From Xenorhabdus khoisanae (GTDB taxonomy: Bacteria > Pseudomonadota > Gammaproteobacteria > Enterobacterales > Enterobacteriaceae), in NCBI RefSeq assembly GCF_001037465.1, contig NZ_LFCV01000025.1, positions 1 to 38,931 on the forward strand: a stretch of DNA of 38,931 bases, read 5' to 3'. A program made the position numbers and the translations under genes. Shown piece after piece: positions 27,012 to 36,529 of the stretch (its first letter is position 1; each line of letters opens with the position of its first letter). Under the pieces are notes generated by a model that saw only the letters and a program-made list of their open reading frames with translations, was not told where the DNA came from and searched no databases.

Positions 27012-28892
27012 ATGATGGACAACCTACGCACGGCGGCAAATGGCCCTGTGCTTAAAATTGTGTTGGCTCTAATTATTTTGACCTTTCTGGTGACGGGGCT
27101 AACAGGCTACCTGTCAGGCGAAAATGGTAGCTATGCTGCCAAGGTGAATGGTCAAAGTATTAGTCGTGCTCAACTGGAGCAAGCATTCCAACAAGAAAAA
27201 AATGCTATGCAAGAGAGGCTGGGAGATGGATTCTCAACTTTGCTGAGTAATGAACAGGCCGTACAACAGCTTAGACGCCAATCATTAGATCGTCTCATCA
27301 ATGCCACCTTGATTGAACAATACGCGCATAAGCTGGGTTTATCAGCAAGTGATGAGCAAGTCACACAGGAGATACGTAACCTACCTTTTCTTCAAACCGA
27401 CGGCAAGTTTGATAACAACAAATATCAGGATTATTTGAATTGGCTGGCTCGTTCAAATATGAGCCCTGATGTCTTTGCTGAGCAGGTTCGTCAAGAGCTG
27501 ATTAATCGCCAATTAGAGCAGGTGTTAATAGGTTCTGAAATTGCATTACCGACAGAAGTCAAAGAAGAAATTGCGCTTCTTTTTCAAGAAAGAACAGTAC
27601 GTTTTGCAACTCTTGAATTGAAATCAATTGAAGCACAGCAAAAAGTCACCGATGAAGAGCTGAAAAACTACTATACTGCGAACAGCAAACATTTCACTGT
27701 GCCAGAAAAAGTAAAAATCAGCTACATCAAAATGGATGCTGCGGATGAGCTGAAAAATGTCACCGTATCTGATGCTGATATTGAAAAGTATTATCAAAAC
27801 AATCTGTCAAAATACACTAAGTCTGAACAGAAGAAGTACAGCTTTATTCAATTGACTTCAGACTCTGATGCTAAATCGGTTTTGGATGAATTAAGTAAAG
27901 GGGCTGATTTCAGTCAATTGGCATCCGAAAAATCGACAGATAAATTTTCTGCTCAAAAGGGTGGTGATCTCGGTTGGATGGAGGAAAGCTCCCTGCCTAA
28001 TGAGATTAAATCAGCCAATCTGACACAGAAAGGGCAGCTTTCTGGTGTCATTAAATTATCCAATGGATATGCGATTTTCCGTTTGGACGATATCAATCCT
28101 CAGGTTGTCAAATCATTGGAGGATATCCGTCCGGAAATAGAAAAAATCGTTAAGCAGGAAAAAGCGGTTGATGCATTTTATGCGTTACAGAGAAAAGTAA
28201 GTGATGCCGCAGCCAATGATAACGAATCTTTGGCAGCAGCAGAGAAAGCAGCAGGTTATCAGGCTGTAACCACTGACTGGTTTGATCGTGACCATATCCC
28301 GGCCGATATTAATTTCAGTCAAGTTGTTCAGGCTATTTTCTCTGGCAATTTGATTGATGATAAAGGGACAACAGGTATTAACTCTGATGTCATTTCTGTT
28401 GAGGGTGACAGAGCCTTTATTGTGCGTGTTGATGATGTTAAACCTGAAACAGTTCAGCCATTCGAGCAAGCTAAAACTGAAGTCGCTGAGCTGGTGAAGC
28501 GCCAAAAAGCGGAGAAACAACTTCAGGTTGAGAGTGAAAAATTGTTGGCTGCGCTGAAAGAAGGTAAAGGTGAGCAGGCATTGAAAGCAGCAGGAATTCA
28601 GTTTGCTGAACCTACTGTGATAAAACGCATATCACAAAACGATCAGGCTACCGATGTGGCATTCACTCTGCCTCATCCTAAAGATGGTAAGGCTGAATAT
28701 GGATTAGCTCAAGATGGGCTTGGTAACGCAGTGTTTATCCAATTGGATAAAGTTGTTCCAGGGCCTATTACAGATGAGCAGATTAAACAATATATGTCGG
28801 CTTATCAGTATCAAACAGGTAATGTCATGCTGGAATCACTAATAATTAATTTGCGTGATGATGCAGATATTAAGCTGGGGCAAATCGAATAA
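27012..28892 (+). CDS. ppiD: Periplasmic folding chaperone PpiD
   Basis: 626 residues (E. coli 623). It has one N-terminal membrane anchor (about 14-36) after a short cytoplasmic MMDNLRTAANGP, a SurA-like chaperone N-domain, and a parvulin domain (roughly 265-355, with GADFSQLASEKSTD and GGDLGWM). PpiD associates with the SecYEG translocon and helps newly exported proteins fold; its isomerase activity in E. coli is weak or absent. The ATG at 27012 matches the conserved N-terminus. Confidence 0.96.
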   Translation: MMDNLRTAANGPVLKIVLALIILTFLVTGLTGYLSGENGSYAAKVNGQSISRAQLEQAFQQEKNAMQERLGDGFSTLLSNEQAVQQLRRQSLDRLINATLIEQYAHKLGLSASDEQVTQEIRNLPFLQTDGKFDNNKYQDYLNWLARSNMSPDVFAEQVRQELINRQLEQVLIGSEIALPTEVKEEIALLFQERTVRFATLELKSIEAQQKVTDEELKNYYTANSKHFTVPEKVKISYIKMDAADELKNVTVSDADIEKYYQNNLSKYTKSEQKKYSFIQLTSDSDAKSVLDELSKGADFSQLASEKSTDKFSAQKGGDLGWMEESSLPNEIKSANLTQKGQLSGVIKLSNGYAIFRLDDINPQVVKSLEDIRPEIEKIVKQEKAVDAFYALQRKVSDAAANDNESLAAAEKAAGYQAVTTDWFDRDHIPADINFSQVVQAIFSGNLIDDKGTTGINSDVISVEGDRAFIVRVDDVKPETVQPFEQAKTEVAELVKRQKAEKQLQVESEKLLAALKEGKGEQALKAAGIQFAEPTVIKRISQNDQATDVAFTLPHPKDGKAEYGLAQDGLGNAVFIQLDKVVPGPITDEQIKQYMSAYQYQTGNVMLESLIINLRDDADIKLGQIE

Positions 28893-28937
28893 AATTGCGA
28901 AGTTACTCGCAGCTGTTTTTGCAAAATAGTAATTTTT

Positions 28938-28960
28938 AAAGGCCACTTTCGTGGCCTTTC
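28938..28960 (+). terminator. Intrinsic terminator of ppiD
   Basis: AAAGGCCAC, TTTC, GTGGCCTTT is a perfect 9-bp stem with a four-base loop, 46 bases past ppiD. The trailing T tract is within the stem arm. Confidence 0.8.
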
Positions 28961-29040
28961 GCATATTTAAATCTTGCCTATTGTCTGGAAATATTGTTAT
29001 GGCAATCTCTCCTGCGTCAACAAAACATGGAGGAATTTAT

Positions 29041-29433
29041 ATGAAATATTTAAGGATATTATTCAGTTCGCTCGTTATGGCTTTGTGTATCAATATACCG
29101 TTATCTCATGCCGGCACCGTGAATGAATCTACCGATAAAGTAGTGAAACAACCCGTTAGCCAGCAGAAAACTGCCATTGGGAATAATGAATCGCAAGAGG
29201 AAGGAAAACAAGGTTCAAGCCAGCAAATACAAGGAAAAGGAATTCTTAACATCAATACGGCAAGTGCTGAAGAGTTCGCTAAAGAGCTCAACGGCATTGG
29301 TACTAAAAAAGCACAGGCGATTATTGAATATCGTGAAAAATATGGCCCGTTTACGGCAATAGAACAATTACAGGAAGTTCAAGGTATTGGGCCTATGTTT
29401 ATGGAAAAGAATAGAAGTAAATTAACTTACTGA
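29041..29433 (+). CDS. ybaV: Secreted helix-hairpin-helix protein YbaV (ComEA-like)
   Basis: 130 residues (E. coli 123). It has a signal peptide (MKYLRILFSSLVMALCI to LSHA), a low-complexity Gln/Ser/Lys linker, and a C-terminal double helix-hairpin-helix domain (about 67-130) with LNINTASAEEFAKELNGIG and EVQGIGPMF. ComEA-type domains bind DNA, and related proteins act in DNA uptake, but a role for YbaV in enterobacteria is not established to my knowledge. The ATG at 29041 has a GGAGG ribosome site; an in-frame start at 28951 would add 30 residues and hide the signal peptide. Confidence 0.92.
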   Translation: MKYLRILFSSLVMALCINIPLSHAGTVNESTDKVVKQPVSQQKTAIGNNESQEEGKQGSSQQIQGKGILNINTASAEEFAKELNGIGTKKAQAIIEYREKYGPFTAIEQLQEVQGIGPMFMEKNRSKLTY

Positions 29434-29439
29434 GTGTTA

Positions 29440-29492
29440 AGCCCTCTTGTAATGGCTTAATAATTTTACATTGTAAGTTTATCAAGAGGGCT
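29440..29492 (+). terminator. Long-loop stem after ybaV
   Basis: AGCCCTCTTG (29440-29449) pairs with CAAGAGGGCT (29483-29492), a perfect 10-bp stem with a 33-base AT-rich loop. It has no T tract and might be an mRNA-end stabiliser or an unusual terminator. Confidence 0.5.
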
Positions 29493-29594
29493 GTGATGCC
29501 GATCAAGAATAATTCATTAAACACTATTGTAGTTAAATTGTTTTGCTATTGTTAAATATTGTCTGGTCGGATGAGTTTAAAGGAAAACATAGCA

Positions 29595-29993
29595 ATGAGC
29601 ACGATTATAAAAGTCAGGGGCTACCATATTGATATTTTCCAGCATGTTAACAACGCACGTTATTTGGAATTTATGGAAGCAGCACGCTGGGATTTGCTGA
29701 CTGAAGATGACACTTTGGAATGGCTAAACAGTAAGAATATTGGTTTTATTGTGGTAAATATCAATATTAATTATCGTCATCCAGCAGTGGTTACAGATGA
29801 GCTGGAAGTAAACTCTTCCATGCGGGAACTGGGTAATAGAAGCGGCGTATTTTTTCAGGAAATTATACGCAGGAGTGATAATAAAGTGATTGCTGATGCC
29901 TTAACCACATTTGTCTGTATTGATTTGAAAACTCAAAAAGCGCTTGTTTTAGAAGGTGAGTTACGAGAAAAAATGGAGTCTTATAAGAGATAA
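29595..29993 (+). CDS. fadM: Long-chain acyl-CoA thioesterase FadM (YbaW)
   Basis: 132 residues, as in E. coli FadM/YbaW. This hotdog-fold thioesterase hydrolyses acyl-CoA esters; E. coli FadM prefers long unsaturated acyl-CoAs and is FadR-regulated. The conserved opening KVRGYHIDIFQHVNNARYLE carries the catalytic Asp, and ITFVCIDLKT-like and ALVLEGELRE segments match at the C-terminus. I chose the ATG at 29595 because it gives the family length. The upstream AGGAAAA is a moderate ribosome site. Confidence 0.94.
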   Translation: MSTIIKVRGYHIDIFQHVNNARYLEFMEAARWDLLTEDDTLEWLNSKNIGFIVVNININYRHPAVVTDELEVNSSMRELGNRSGVFFQEIIRRSDNKVIADALTTFVCIDLKTQKALVLEGELREKMESYKR

Positions 29994-30004
29994 AACAGCG
30001 AAAT

Positions 30005-30025
30005 GAGAGGTTCCATGAACCTCTC
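30005..30025. terminator. Hairpin between convergent fadM and queC
   Basis: GAGAGGTTC, CAT, GAACCTCTC is a perfect 9-bp stem in the short convergent spacer. It lacks a T tract on either strand but probably serves both genes. Confidence 0.6.
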
Positions 30026-30058
30026 GCTGATAAGTGTTAATTAAACAAAGCAGTTTGA

Positions 30059-30757
30059 TTAACTCAGATGTGTTTTAGATTTCATATCTGCCATAGTGGA
30101 TTGGGCGTTGTTTAAATAATAACCTAATCCCTTGGCCCGGAGATGGCAAGCAGCACATTCACCGCATCCATCACCTTGAATACCGTTATAACAAGTGAGA
30201 GTTTGGTTACGGACGAAATCCAGTTTTTCATAATAATCAGCCAGTGCCCAAGTTTCAGCTTTGTTTAACCACATTAGGGGCGTTTCGAAACGGATATCAC
30301 GGGCGATACCAAGGCTGACCGCTTTATTTAGTGCTTTGACAAATTCGTCACGGCAATCTGGATAGCCCGAAAAATCAGTTTCACAAACACCCGTAATAAC
30401 CGCTTCAGCTTCGACTTGATAGGCATAAATTGCCGCCAGAGTTAAAAACAGAATGTTACGACCAGGCACAAAAGTATTTGGGAGGCCATTTTTTTCACTT
30501 TCACTGAAATCTGGCACGGGAATGTTATCTCTCGTCAGGCTGCTGATTGCGAGCTCATTAAGTAAAGTAACATCCAGTACCTTGTGGGCAGCCGCGCCTA
30601 ATTCTTCGCTGATACGACAAGCTACATCAATTTCAGCACGGTGACGCTGCCCATAATCAAAAGTGACACAGTGAACTTCGTCATATTGACGGAGTGCCTG
30701 AATTAAACAAGTGGTGGAATCTTGCCCACCACTGAATACAACAACGGCTCGTTTCAT
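30059..30757 (-). CDS. queC: 7-cyano-7-deazaguanine (preQ0) synthase
   Basis: QueC converts 7-carboxy-7-deazaguanine to preQ0 using ATP and ammonia, a step in queuosine tRNA modification. 232 residues (E. coli 231). The PP-loop SGGQDS is at 9-14, and the C-terminal zinc site has four cysteines spaced C-X8-C-X2-C-X2-C in the LTCYNG to CAAC segment. The GAGGTAGG sequence before the ATG is the ribosome site. The cysteine desulfhydrase-like gene ends only 32 bases upstream on the same strand, so the two may share a transcript. Confidence 0.97.
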   Translation of the reverse strand: MKRAVVVFSGGQDSTTCLIQALRQYDEVHCVTFDYGQRHRAEIDVACRISEELGAAAHKVLDVTLLNELAISSLTRDNIPVPDFSESEKNGLPNTFVPGRNILFLTLAAIYAYQVEAEAVITGVCETDFSGYPDCRDEFVKALNKAVSLGIARDIRFETPLMWLNKAETWALADYYEKLDFVRNQTLTCYNGIQGDGCGECAACHLRAKGLGYYLNNAQSTMADMKSKTHLS

Positions 30758-30789
30758 GATACCTACCTCTGTAAATTGAAGGAGATATG

Positions 30790-31842
30790 TTACTCATAAC
30801 CGTTTAACTTGGGTAGTTGTGTTCGATACTGTGTGAGATCACCGATATTATTGTGAACCCATTCTGGGTTGTAATACGTATCGAGATAACGTTCTCCGCT
30901 ATCACAGAGTAATGTCACAATTGCTCCCTGTTGATTGTTGTCATGCATTTGTTTGGCGAGCTGCAAAGCACCCCAAACGTTGGTTCCTGTTGATGCTCCC
31001 GTTTTTCTACCAAGTAATTTTTCAAGCCAATAAATGGTAGCAATAGTCGCAGAGTCAGGAACTTGGATCATGTCATCAATAACAGTAGGAATAAAAGAAG
31101 GTTCTACGCGTGGGCGGCCAATACCTTCGATTTTACTGCCAGTAGTTCCAAGAAGATCACGGCGATTCTGGCGGTAACAATCGTAGAAAACGGAGTTTTC
31201 TGGATCAACAACGATTAATTTAGTGTCATGTCCCTGATAGCGGATATAGCGGCCAAGTGTTGCTGATGTACCACCTGTTCCTGCACTCATAACGATGTAA
31301 GTCGGTTCAGGAAATGGCTCCAGTTTCATGTGACGGAAAATGCTTTCTGCAATGTTATTGTTGCCCCGCCAATCAGTAGCTCGTTCGGCATAGGTAAATT
31401 GATCCATGAAATGACCATTTAGCTCTTTTGCCAGACGTTCTGACTCCTGATAAATCATAGCTGAATGTTCCACAAAATGGCATTTACCACCGTAGAACTC
31501 AATTTCCTGAATTTTGCGTTTAGCTGTACAGGAAGGCATTACAGCAATAAAAGGCAAACCGAGTAATCGGGCAAAGTAAGCTTCCGAAACAGCGGTACTG
31601 CCGGATGAAGCTTCAATAATTGGAGTTCCTTCCTTAATCCAGCCATTAGTGAGTGCATAAAGGAATAGGGAGCGTGCAAGCCGGTGTTTTAGGCTACCTG
31701 TAGGATGAGTACTCTCATCTTTAAGGTAAAGGTGGATATCCGAAAACATGGGGAGGTTGAGACGTATCAGATGTGTATCTGCGCTGCGTTGATAATCAGC
31801 CTGGATAGCTCTTATGGCATTTTTAGCCCATAAAGACGACAT
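30790..31842 (-). CDS. PLP-dependent cysteine synthase-fold enzyme, probable L-cysteine desulfhydrase
   Basis: 350 residues with a fold-type II PLP architecture. The Schiff-base lysine is Lys52 in PTGSLKHR, the substrate loop is SSGST at 79-83, and the phosphate-binding loop is GTGGTSA at 188-194. The N-terminal block [11 protein letters not shown] and the [17 protein letters not shown] block resemble, from memory, the Cds1 subgroup that releases H2S from cysteine (described in Mycobacterium), more than CysK or CysM. It is divergent from decR, whose E. coli product controls cysteine detoxification, so a cysteine-degrading role is favoured over synthesis. E. coli has ybaE/cof at this place instead. 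Function is inferred. Confidence 0.8.
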   Translation of the reverse strand: MSSLWAKNAIRAIQADYQRSADTHLIRLNLPMFSDIHLYLKDESTHPTGSLKHRLARSLFLYALTNGWIKEGTPIIEASSGSTAVSEAYFARLLGLPFIAVMPSCTAKRKIQEIEFYGGKCHFVEHSAMIYQESERLAKELNGHFMDQFTYAERATDWRGNNNIAESIFRHMKLEPFPEPTYIVMSAGTGGTSATLGRYIRYQGHDTKLIVVDPENSVFYDCYRQNRRDLLGTTGSKIEGIGRPRVEPSFIPTVIDDMIQVPDSATIATIYWLEKLLGRKTGASTGTNVWGALQLAKQMHDNNQQGAIVTLLCDSGERYLDTYYNPEWVHNNIGDLTQYRTQLPKLNGYE

Positions 31843-31898
31843 AAAATTGACCCTGAATAATAATACCGTAGTGATATATAGATTACCCTTACATTTAG

Positions 31899-31920
31899 AG
31901 AAATAGATTATTATTTTTCT
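31899..31920. promoter_or_regulatory. Dyad in the decR / desulfhydrase divergent promoter region
   Basis: AGAAA, 12 bases, TTTCT forms an AT-rich imperfect dyad in the 123-base divergent spacer. Lrp/AsnC-family regulators bind AT-rich sites of this general kind. DecR binding here is a hypothesis. Confidence 0.35.
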
Positions 31921-31965
31921 GAGATTATCCGTTATATTTGGGAAATATTTCTACAGGATTTAGAT

Positions 31966-32436
31966 ATGCTAGATAAAATAGATCGTAAGCTACTGGGACT
32001 GCTTCAACAGGACTGTAGTCTATCCCTTAATGCGCTGGCTGAAGCTGTTAATCTGACTTCCACACCTTGTTGGAAACGGCTTAAACGACTTGAAGATGAA
32101 GGATATATTGTTGGAAAAGTGGCATTGATAAATGGCGCTAAACTTGGGCTTAGTCTGACTGTGATAGTGATGATTAAGACTCAGCAACATAACAGTGAGT
32201 GGTATGAACAATTTGTGTCTTTTATCAGAGAGATGCCGGAAGTTTTAACATTTTATCGCATGGCAGGCGAATATGACTACCTAATGCATGTAGAAGTTGT
32301 TGATATGAAAAGCTATGATCGATTCTATAAACGCATGGTGAATGGGATTTCTGGTTTGATTGATGTAAGTTCCAACTTTGCTATGGAGAAGATAAAATAT
32401 ACAACGGCGTTGCCGATACCAGATTCAGTAATATGA
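31966..32436 (+). CDS. decR: Lrp/AsnC-family cysteine-responsive regulator DecR (YbaO/CyuR)
   Basis: 156 residues (E. coli 152). The N-terminal winged helix-turn-helix has [20 protein letters not shown] and [14 protein letters not shown], and the C-terminal RAM ligand domain contains [13 protein letters not shown]. In E. coli DecR senses cysteine and activates the cyuPA (yhaOM) cysteine-degradation operon located elsewhere. Here it faces a PLP-type cysteine enzyme across 123 bases, a typical arrangement of a regulator with its local target. A modest AGGA ribosome site precedes the ATG. Confidence 0.94.
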   Translation: MLDKIDRKLLGLLQQDCSLSLNALAEAVNLTSTPCWKRLKRLEDEGYIVGKVALINGAKLGLSLTVIVMIKTQQHNSEWYEQFVSFIREMPEVLTFYRMAGEYDYLMHVEVVDMKSYDRFYKRMVNGISGLIDVSSNFAMEKIKYTTALPIPDSVI

Positions 32437-32493
32437 AGTCGCCTTTGGTAGGCAGACGTCAATTCTTTCATTTTTTACCTTGGGAATAGGTGT

Positions 32494-34242
32494 GTGAGAT
32501 TATTTTCACAATTAAGCTGGTATTTTATTAGTGAATGGCGGCGTTATTTAGGCGCTGTTGTTTTTCTCATCATAATTGCGGTGCTACAGCTGATTCCTCC
32601 ACGATTGGTTGGAATTATTGTTGACGGCATTAGTGCAAAAACAATGTCATCCAGCCAGCTGCTAATTTGGTTGGGGCTGATGATGCTGATCGCGGTGGCA
32701 ATCTATGGATTGAGGTATGTCTGGCGTGTATGGCTGTTTGGGGCCTCTTATCGGCTGGCAGTTAAATTGCGCAGTGATTTCTATCTGCGACTGAGTAGCC
32801 AAAATCCTGAGTTTTATTTGCGTCATCGAACAGGCGACCTTATGGCTCGCGCAACAAACGATGTTGATAGAGTTGTTTTTGCGGCAGGTGAGGGAGTACT
32901 TACTTTAGTTGATGCGTTAGTGATGGGATGTGCTGTCCTAATCGTAATGAGTGTGCAAATCAGTTGGCAACTAACGTTATTATCACTACTGCCCATGCCT
33001 ATCATGGCATTTGCAATTAAGCATTATGGCGATCAGCTTCATCACCGTTTTAAATCTGCGCAAGGTGCATTCTCTGCTCTGAATAACCACGCACAAGAAA
33101 GCTTAACCAGCATTCGCATGATAAAAGCGTTTGGTTTGGAAAAGCTGCAATCCAATCAGTTTGAAGAAGTGGCTACTGATGCTGGGCGTAAAAATATGCA
33201 TGTAGCACGTGTGGATGCACGTTTTGACCCCACGATTTTTATCGCCATTGCTGTTGCAAACCTCTTGGCTGTAGGGGGAGGAAGCTGGATGGTTGTGCAT
33301 GGTTCCATGACCCTTGGTGAACTGACCAGCTTTGTTATGTATCTGGGATTGATGATTTGGCCAATGCTGGCATTAGCGTGGATGTTTAACATTGTTGAAA
33401 GAGGCAGTGCTGCGTATACACGTATCCGCAGTCTGTTGCGGGAACCTCTGGTGATTGAAGATGGCGCTTTGTCTTTATTTCCAGGCAGGGGAACCTTGCA
33501 AGCAAATATTAACTCTTTTATTTATCCCAAAAATGATAAGCCTGTCTTAGGGAATATCCATTTCAAGCTGAAACCTGGACAACTACTAGGGTTGTGTGGC
33601 CCAACGGGTGCAGGAAAGAGTACTTTGCTGGCTTTATTACAGCGACAATTTGATGTCACCGATGGAGAAATTCTTTTTCAATCTCAGAATATCTCTTCTC
33701 TCAGAATGGAAGAGTGGTGTTCACGATTGGCTATTGTTAACCAGACGCCTTTTCTGTTTTCAGACACGGTTGCAGGCAATATTGCATTAGGGCGGCCAGA
33801 TGCAACCCAAGAACAAATAGAAGAAGTTGCTCGTTTGGCAAATGTACATGATGATATTTTGCGATTGCCTCAAGGTTATCAGACTGAAGTGGGTGAACGT
33901 GGCGTCATGCTTTCTGGTGGGCAAAAACAGCGTATATCCATCGCAAGAGCCTTGTTGTTGGATACTGAGATCTTGATTCTTGATGATGCCTTGTCGGCGG
34001 TCGATGGGCATACAGAACATCAAATCATGAAAAATCTCAGCCAATGGCGGCAGCATCGCTCCATTATCATCAGTGCACACCGGCTGTCTGCATTAACGGA
34101 AGCAGATAATATTTTGGTTATGCAACATGGCACGATTGCGCAACAGGGGCGGCATAAGCAACTTATCGCTCAATCAGGTTGGTATTTTGATATGTACCAT
34201 TACCAACAATTAGAAGCCGCATTGGATGGGGAAAATGACTAA
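32494..34242 (+). CDS. mdlA: Heterodimeric ABC multidrug exporter subunit MdlA (SmdA)
   Basis: 582 residues (E. coli MdlA 590). An N-terminal six-helix exporter domain (about 1-310) is fused to an ATPase domain with Walker A GPTGAGKS, signature LSGGQKQR and Walker [13 protein letters not shown] (Asp in place of the catalytic Glu, as in E. coli MdlA). It pairs with MdlB. The start is the GTG at 32494, giving [11 protein letters not shown] as in E. coli. The substrate is not known with certainty. Confidence 0.95.
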   Translation: MRLFSQLSWYFISEWRRYLGAVVFLIIIAVLQLIPPRLVGIIVDGISAKTMSSSQLLIWLGLMMLIAVAIYGLRYVWRVWLFGASYRLAVKLRSDFYLRLSSQNPEFYLRHRTGDLMARATNDVDRVVFAAGEGVLTLVDALVMGCAVLIVMSVQISWQLTLLSLLPMPIMAFAIKHYGDQLHHRFKSAQGAFSALNNHAQESLTSIRMIKAFGLEKLQSNQFEEVATDAGRKNMHVARVDARFDPTIFIAIAVANLLAVGGGSWMVVHGSMTLGELTSFVMYLGLMIWPMLALAWMFNIVERGSAAYTRIRSLLREPLVIEDGALSLFPGRGTLQANINSFIYPKNDKPVLGNIHFKLKPGQLLGLCGPTGAGKSTLLALLQRQFDVTDGEILFQSQNISSLRMEEWCSRLAIVNQTPFLFSDTVAGNIALGRPDATQEQIEEVARLANVHDDILRLPQGYQTEVGERGVMLSGGQKQRISIARALLLDTEILILDDALSAVDGHTEHQIMKNLSQWRQHRSIIISAHRLSALTEADNILVMQHGTIAQQGRHKQLIAQSGWYFDMYHYQQLEAALDGEND

Positions 34243-36004
34243 TACTCATATGCGCAAGCTCTGGCCATCATTAAGGCGCTTGCTCTCTTACAGTAAAAAT
34301 TATCGAAAACCAATGCTAATTGCTGTACTGATGTTATGGATTGCCGCATTGGCAGAAGTGAGCGGGCCACTGCTTGTAAGCTATTTTATCGACAACATGG
34401 TCGCAACGGGAAACTTGCCGCTTGATATAGTCATTAGTCTTGCCGCCGTATTTTTAGTCTTACAACTTGTTTCGGCTGCCTTGCATTATTATCAGACTTT
34501 ATTTTTTAATCAGGCATCAGTGGGAATAGTACAGCAACTTCGTACTGATGTTATGAACTCGGCATTACGTCAGCCATTAAGTGCTTTCGATACTCAACCT
34601 GTGGGTCAATTGATATCTCGTGTAACAAATGATACTGAAGTTATTAATGATCTGTTTGTAAATGTGATCCCTACTGTATTTCGCAGCATTGCATTGATTG
34701 GCGCTATGCTGATAGCTATGTTTATTCTGGATTGGCGCATGGCGTGTGTTGCGATAGTCATATTTCCGGCTGTATTGCTGGTAATGGTAATTTATCAGCG
34801 CTTCAGTACTCCAATTGTGAGAAGGGTTCGTGGCTACTTGGCTGACATTAATGATGGTTTTAATGAAGTCATTAATGGAATGACCGTAATTCAGCAATTT
34901 CGTCAGCAAGCACGTTTTGGTGAAAAAATGCTGGCTACCAACCGAGCGCATTATCAAGCTCGTATGCAGGCATTACGGTTAGATGGCATTTTATTGAGGC
35001 CATTATTGAGCTTTTTTTCTACCGCAGTATTGTGCGGTTTGCTTTTTCTGTTTGGGCTGAAAGGATCCGAAATCATCGGTGTAGGAGTATTGTACGCCTT
35101 TATCAACTATCTTGGCCGATTGAATGAACCTTTGATTGAGTTGACTGCACAACAATCAGTATTACAGCAAGCTATAGTTTCAGGAGAGCGGGTTTTTGAA
35201 CTTATGGATAGCCCCCTGCAGAAGTATGGGGATGATTTGGAAACCTTGGCTAGTGGAAGGATTGATATTGAAAATCTGAATTTTGCCTATCGAAGTGACA
35301 AGCGTGTCTTGAGTGATATTAACCTACATGTTCCCCCACATGGATTCGTGGCTTTGGTTGGGCATACGGGAAGCGGTAAAAGTACTCTGGCGAATTTGAT
35401 TATGGGGTACTATCCGTGGCAAGACGGTGAAATTTATCTTGATGGGCGTCCGGTATCTTCGCTTTCTCATGCTGTATTACGTAATGGTGTGGCAATGGTA
35501 CAGCAAGATCCTGTGGTTCTGGCTGCTTCATTTTTCGACAATATCACGTTAGGGCGGGATATTAGTGAAGAGAAAATTTGGGAAGTGCTGGAAATGGTTC
35601 AATTAGCTGAATTTGTCCATAGCTTACCAGATGGTTTGAATTCAGTATTGGGAGAACAAGGAAATACCCTTTCCGCAGGGCAAAAACAGTTATTGGCAAT
35701 GGCCAGGGTTCTGGTGCAAACGCCACAGATCCTTATTTTGGATGAGGCAACAGCCAATATTGATTCGGGAACGGAACAATCAGTGCAGAAAGCGCTAGGG
35801 ATAATCCGTAAACAAACAACGCTGGTAGTTATTGCTCACCGTCTTTCAACCATTATTGAAGCTGATTCCATACTTGTGCTGCATCGTGGTGCAATCGTCG
35901 AACAAGGACGGCACCAACAGCTATTAGCACAGCGTGGACGCTATTATCAAATGTACCAACTCCAACAGGTTGGTGAAACCTTGAATGAGACTGTGCACGC
36001 TTAA
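34235..36004 (+). CDS. mdlB: Heterodimeric ABC multidrug exporter subunit MdlB (SmdB)
   Basis: 589 residues from the ATG at 34235 (E. coli 593). It has a membrane domain followed by an ATPase domain with Walker A GHTGSGKS, signature LSAGQKQ, and Walker [13 protein letters not shown] with the catalytic Glu that MdlA lacks. That asymmetry is expected of heterodimeric exporters. It overlaps the end of mdlA by eight bases; ATGs at 34226 and 34250 are alternatives, and the chosen one has GGGGA upstream. Its stop codon lies within an NtrC-like site serving glnK. Confidence 0.95.
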   Translation: MTNTHMRKLWPSLRRLLSYSKNYRKPMLIAVLMLWIAALAEVSGPLLVSYFIDNMVATGNLPLDIVISLAAVFLVLQLVSAALHYYQTLFFNQASVGIVQQLRTDVMNSALRQPLSAFDTQPVGQLISRVTNDTEVINDLFVNVIPTVFRSIALIGAMLIAMFILDWRMACVAIVIFPAVLLVMVIYQRFSTPIVRRVRGYLADINDGFNEVINGMTVIQQFRQQARFGEKMLATNRAHYQARMQALRLDGILLRPLLSFFSTAVLCGLLFLFGLKGSEIIGVGVLYAFINYLGRLNEPLIELTAQQSVLQQAIVSGERVFELMDSPLQKYGDDLETLASGRIDIENLNFAYRSDKRVLSDINLHVPPHGFVALVGHTGSGKSTLANLIMGYYPWQDGEIYLDGRPVSSLSHAVLRNGVAMVQQDPVVLAASFFDNITLGRDISEEKIWEVLEMVQLAEFVHSLPDGLNSVLGEQGNTLSAGQKQLLAMARVLVQTPQILILDEATANIDSGTEQSVQKALGIIRKQTTLVVIAHRLSTIIEADSILVLHRGAIVEQGRHQQLLAQRGRYYQMYQLQQVGETLNETVHA

Positions 36005-36010
36005 TGTGCA
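35994..36010. promoter_or_regulatory. NtrC (nitrogen regulator I) enhancer for glnK
   Basis: TGCAC, seven bases, GTGCA exactly matches the NtrC palindrome. It spans the mdlB stop codon (36002-36004). Its centre is about 130 bases upstream of the predicted sigma-54 start, the usual distance for activation by DNA looping. Confidence 0.75.
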
Positions 36011-36013
36011 TAT

Positions 36014-36047
36014 GGGGAGCGGATATGTTTGCTGCTCCCCTTTTCTT
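36014..36047 (+). terminator. Intrinsic terminator of mdlAB
   Basis: GGGGAGC (36014-36020) pairs with GCTCCCC (36034-36040) and is followed by TTTTCTT. It lies between the NtrC site and the glnK promoter. Confidence 0.85.
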
Positions 36048-36105
36048 ATCCCTTCCTTAGAGATCCTCTTCAGTAATATGTTGATTAAATATTACTTTTA
36101 ACTTT

Positions 36106-36121
36106 TGGCATATCCCTTGCA
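36106..36121 (+). promoter_or_regulatory. Sigma-54 promoter of glnK-amtB
   Basis: TGGCATATCCCTTGCA has GG and GC separated by exactly ten bases, the invariant -24/-12 layout of RpoN promoters (consensus TGGCAC N5 TTGC). Start predicted near 36132. Confidence 0.85.
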
Positions 36122-36175
36122 AATAACCTCTGTGTAAACACAGCAAATACAAATACAGCAAAAAGTGGGGGAAAT

Positions 36176-36514
36176 ATGAAGTTAATCACCATCATCATCA
36201 AGCCATTTAAGCTGGACGAAGTGAGAGAAGCGCTTGCTGATATAGGGGTGCAAGGTATGACTATCACAGAAGTAAAGGGATTTGGACGCCAAAAAGGTCA
36301 TTCTGAGCTTTATCGAGGAGCTGAATATAACGTTAACTTTTTGCCCAAAGTTAAGATTGATATTGCTATCAATGATGAACGGGTTGAGGAAATTGTCGAT
36401 ATTATTCAGCAGGCTGCATTCACGGGGAAAATGGGGGACGGAAAGATTTTTATCTTTGAGTTACAGCATGCCGTTCGTATCAGGACGGGTGAAACGAATG
36501 ACTCAGCACTGTAA
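36176..36514 (+). CDS. glnK: Nitrogen regulatory P-II protein GlnK
   Basis: 112 residues, typical of P-II trimers. The T-loop has the uridylylation site Tyr51 in RGAEYNVNF, and the C-terminal TGKMGDGKIF segment binds ATP/ADP and 2-oxoglutarate. GlnK plugs AmtB when nitrogen is sufficient and is released after UMP modification by GlnD. A GGGGG ribosome site precedes the ATG. It forms an operon with amtB (15 bases apart), driven by the sigma-54 promoter and NtrC site. Confidence 0.97.
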   Translation: MKLITIIIKPFKLDEVREALADIGVQGMTITEVKGFGRQKGHSELYRGAEYNVNFLPKVKIDIAINDERVEEIVDIIQQAAFTGKMGDGKIFIFELQHAVRIRTGETNDSAL

Positions 36515-36529
36515 ATAGGAGGAGAAAAA

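Noticed and set aside
33960-34010. Missing catalytic Glu in the MdlA Walker B motif as a defect
   Set aside because: The same Asp is found in E. coli MdlA and is a normal feature of one half of heterodimeric ABC exporters.
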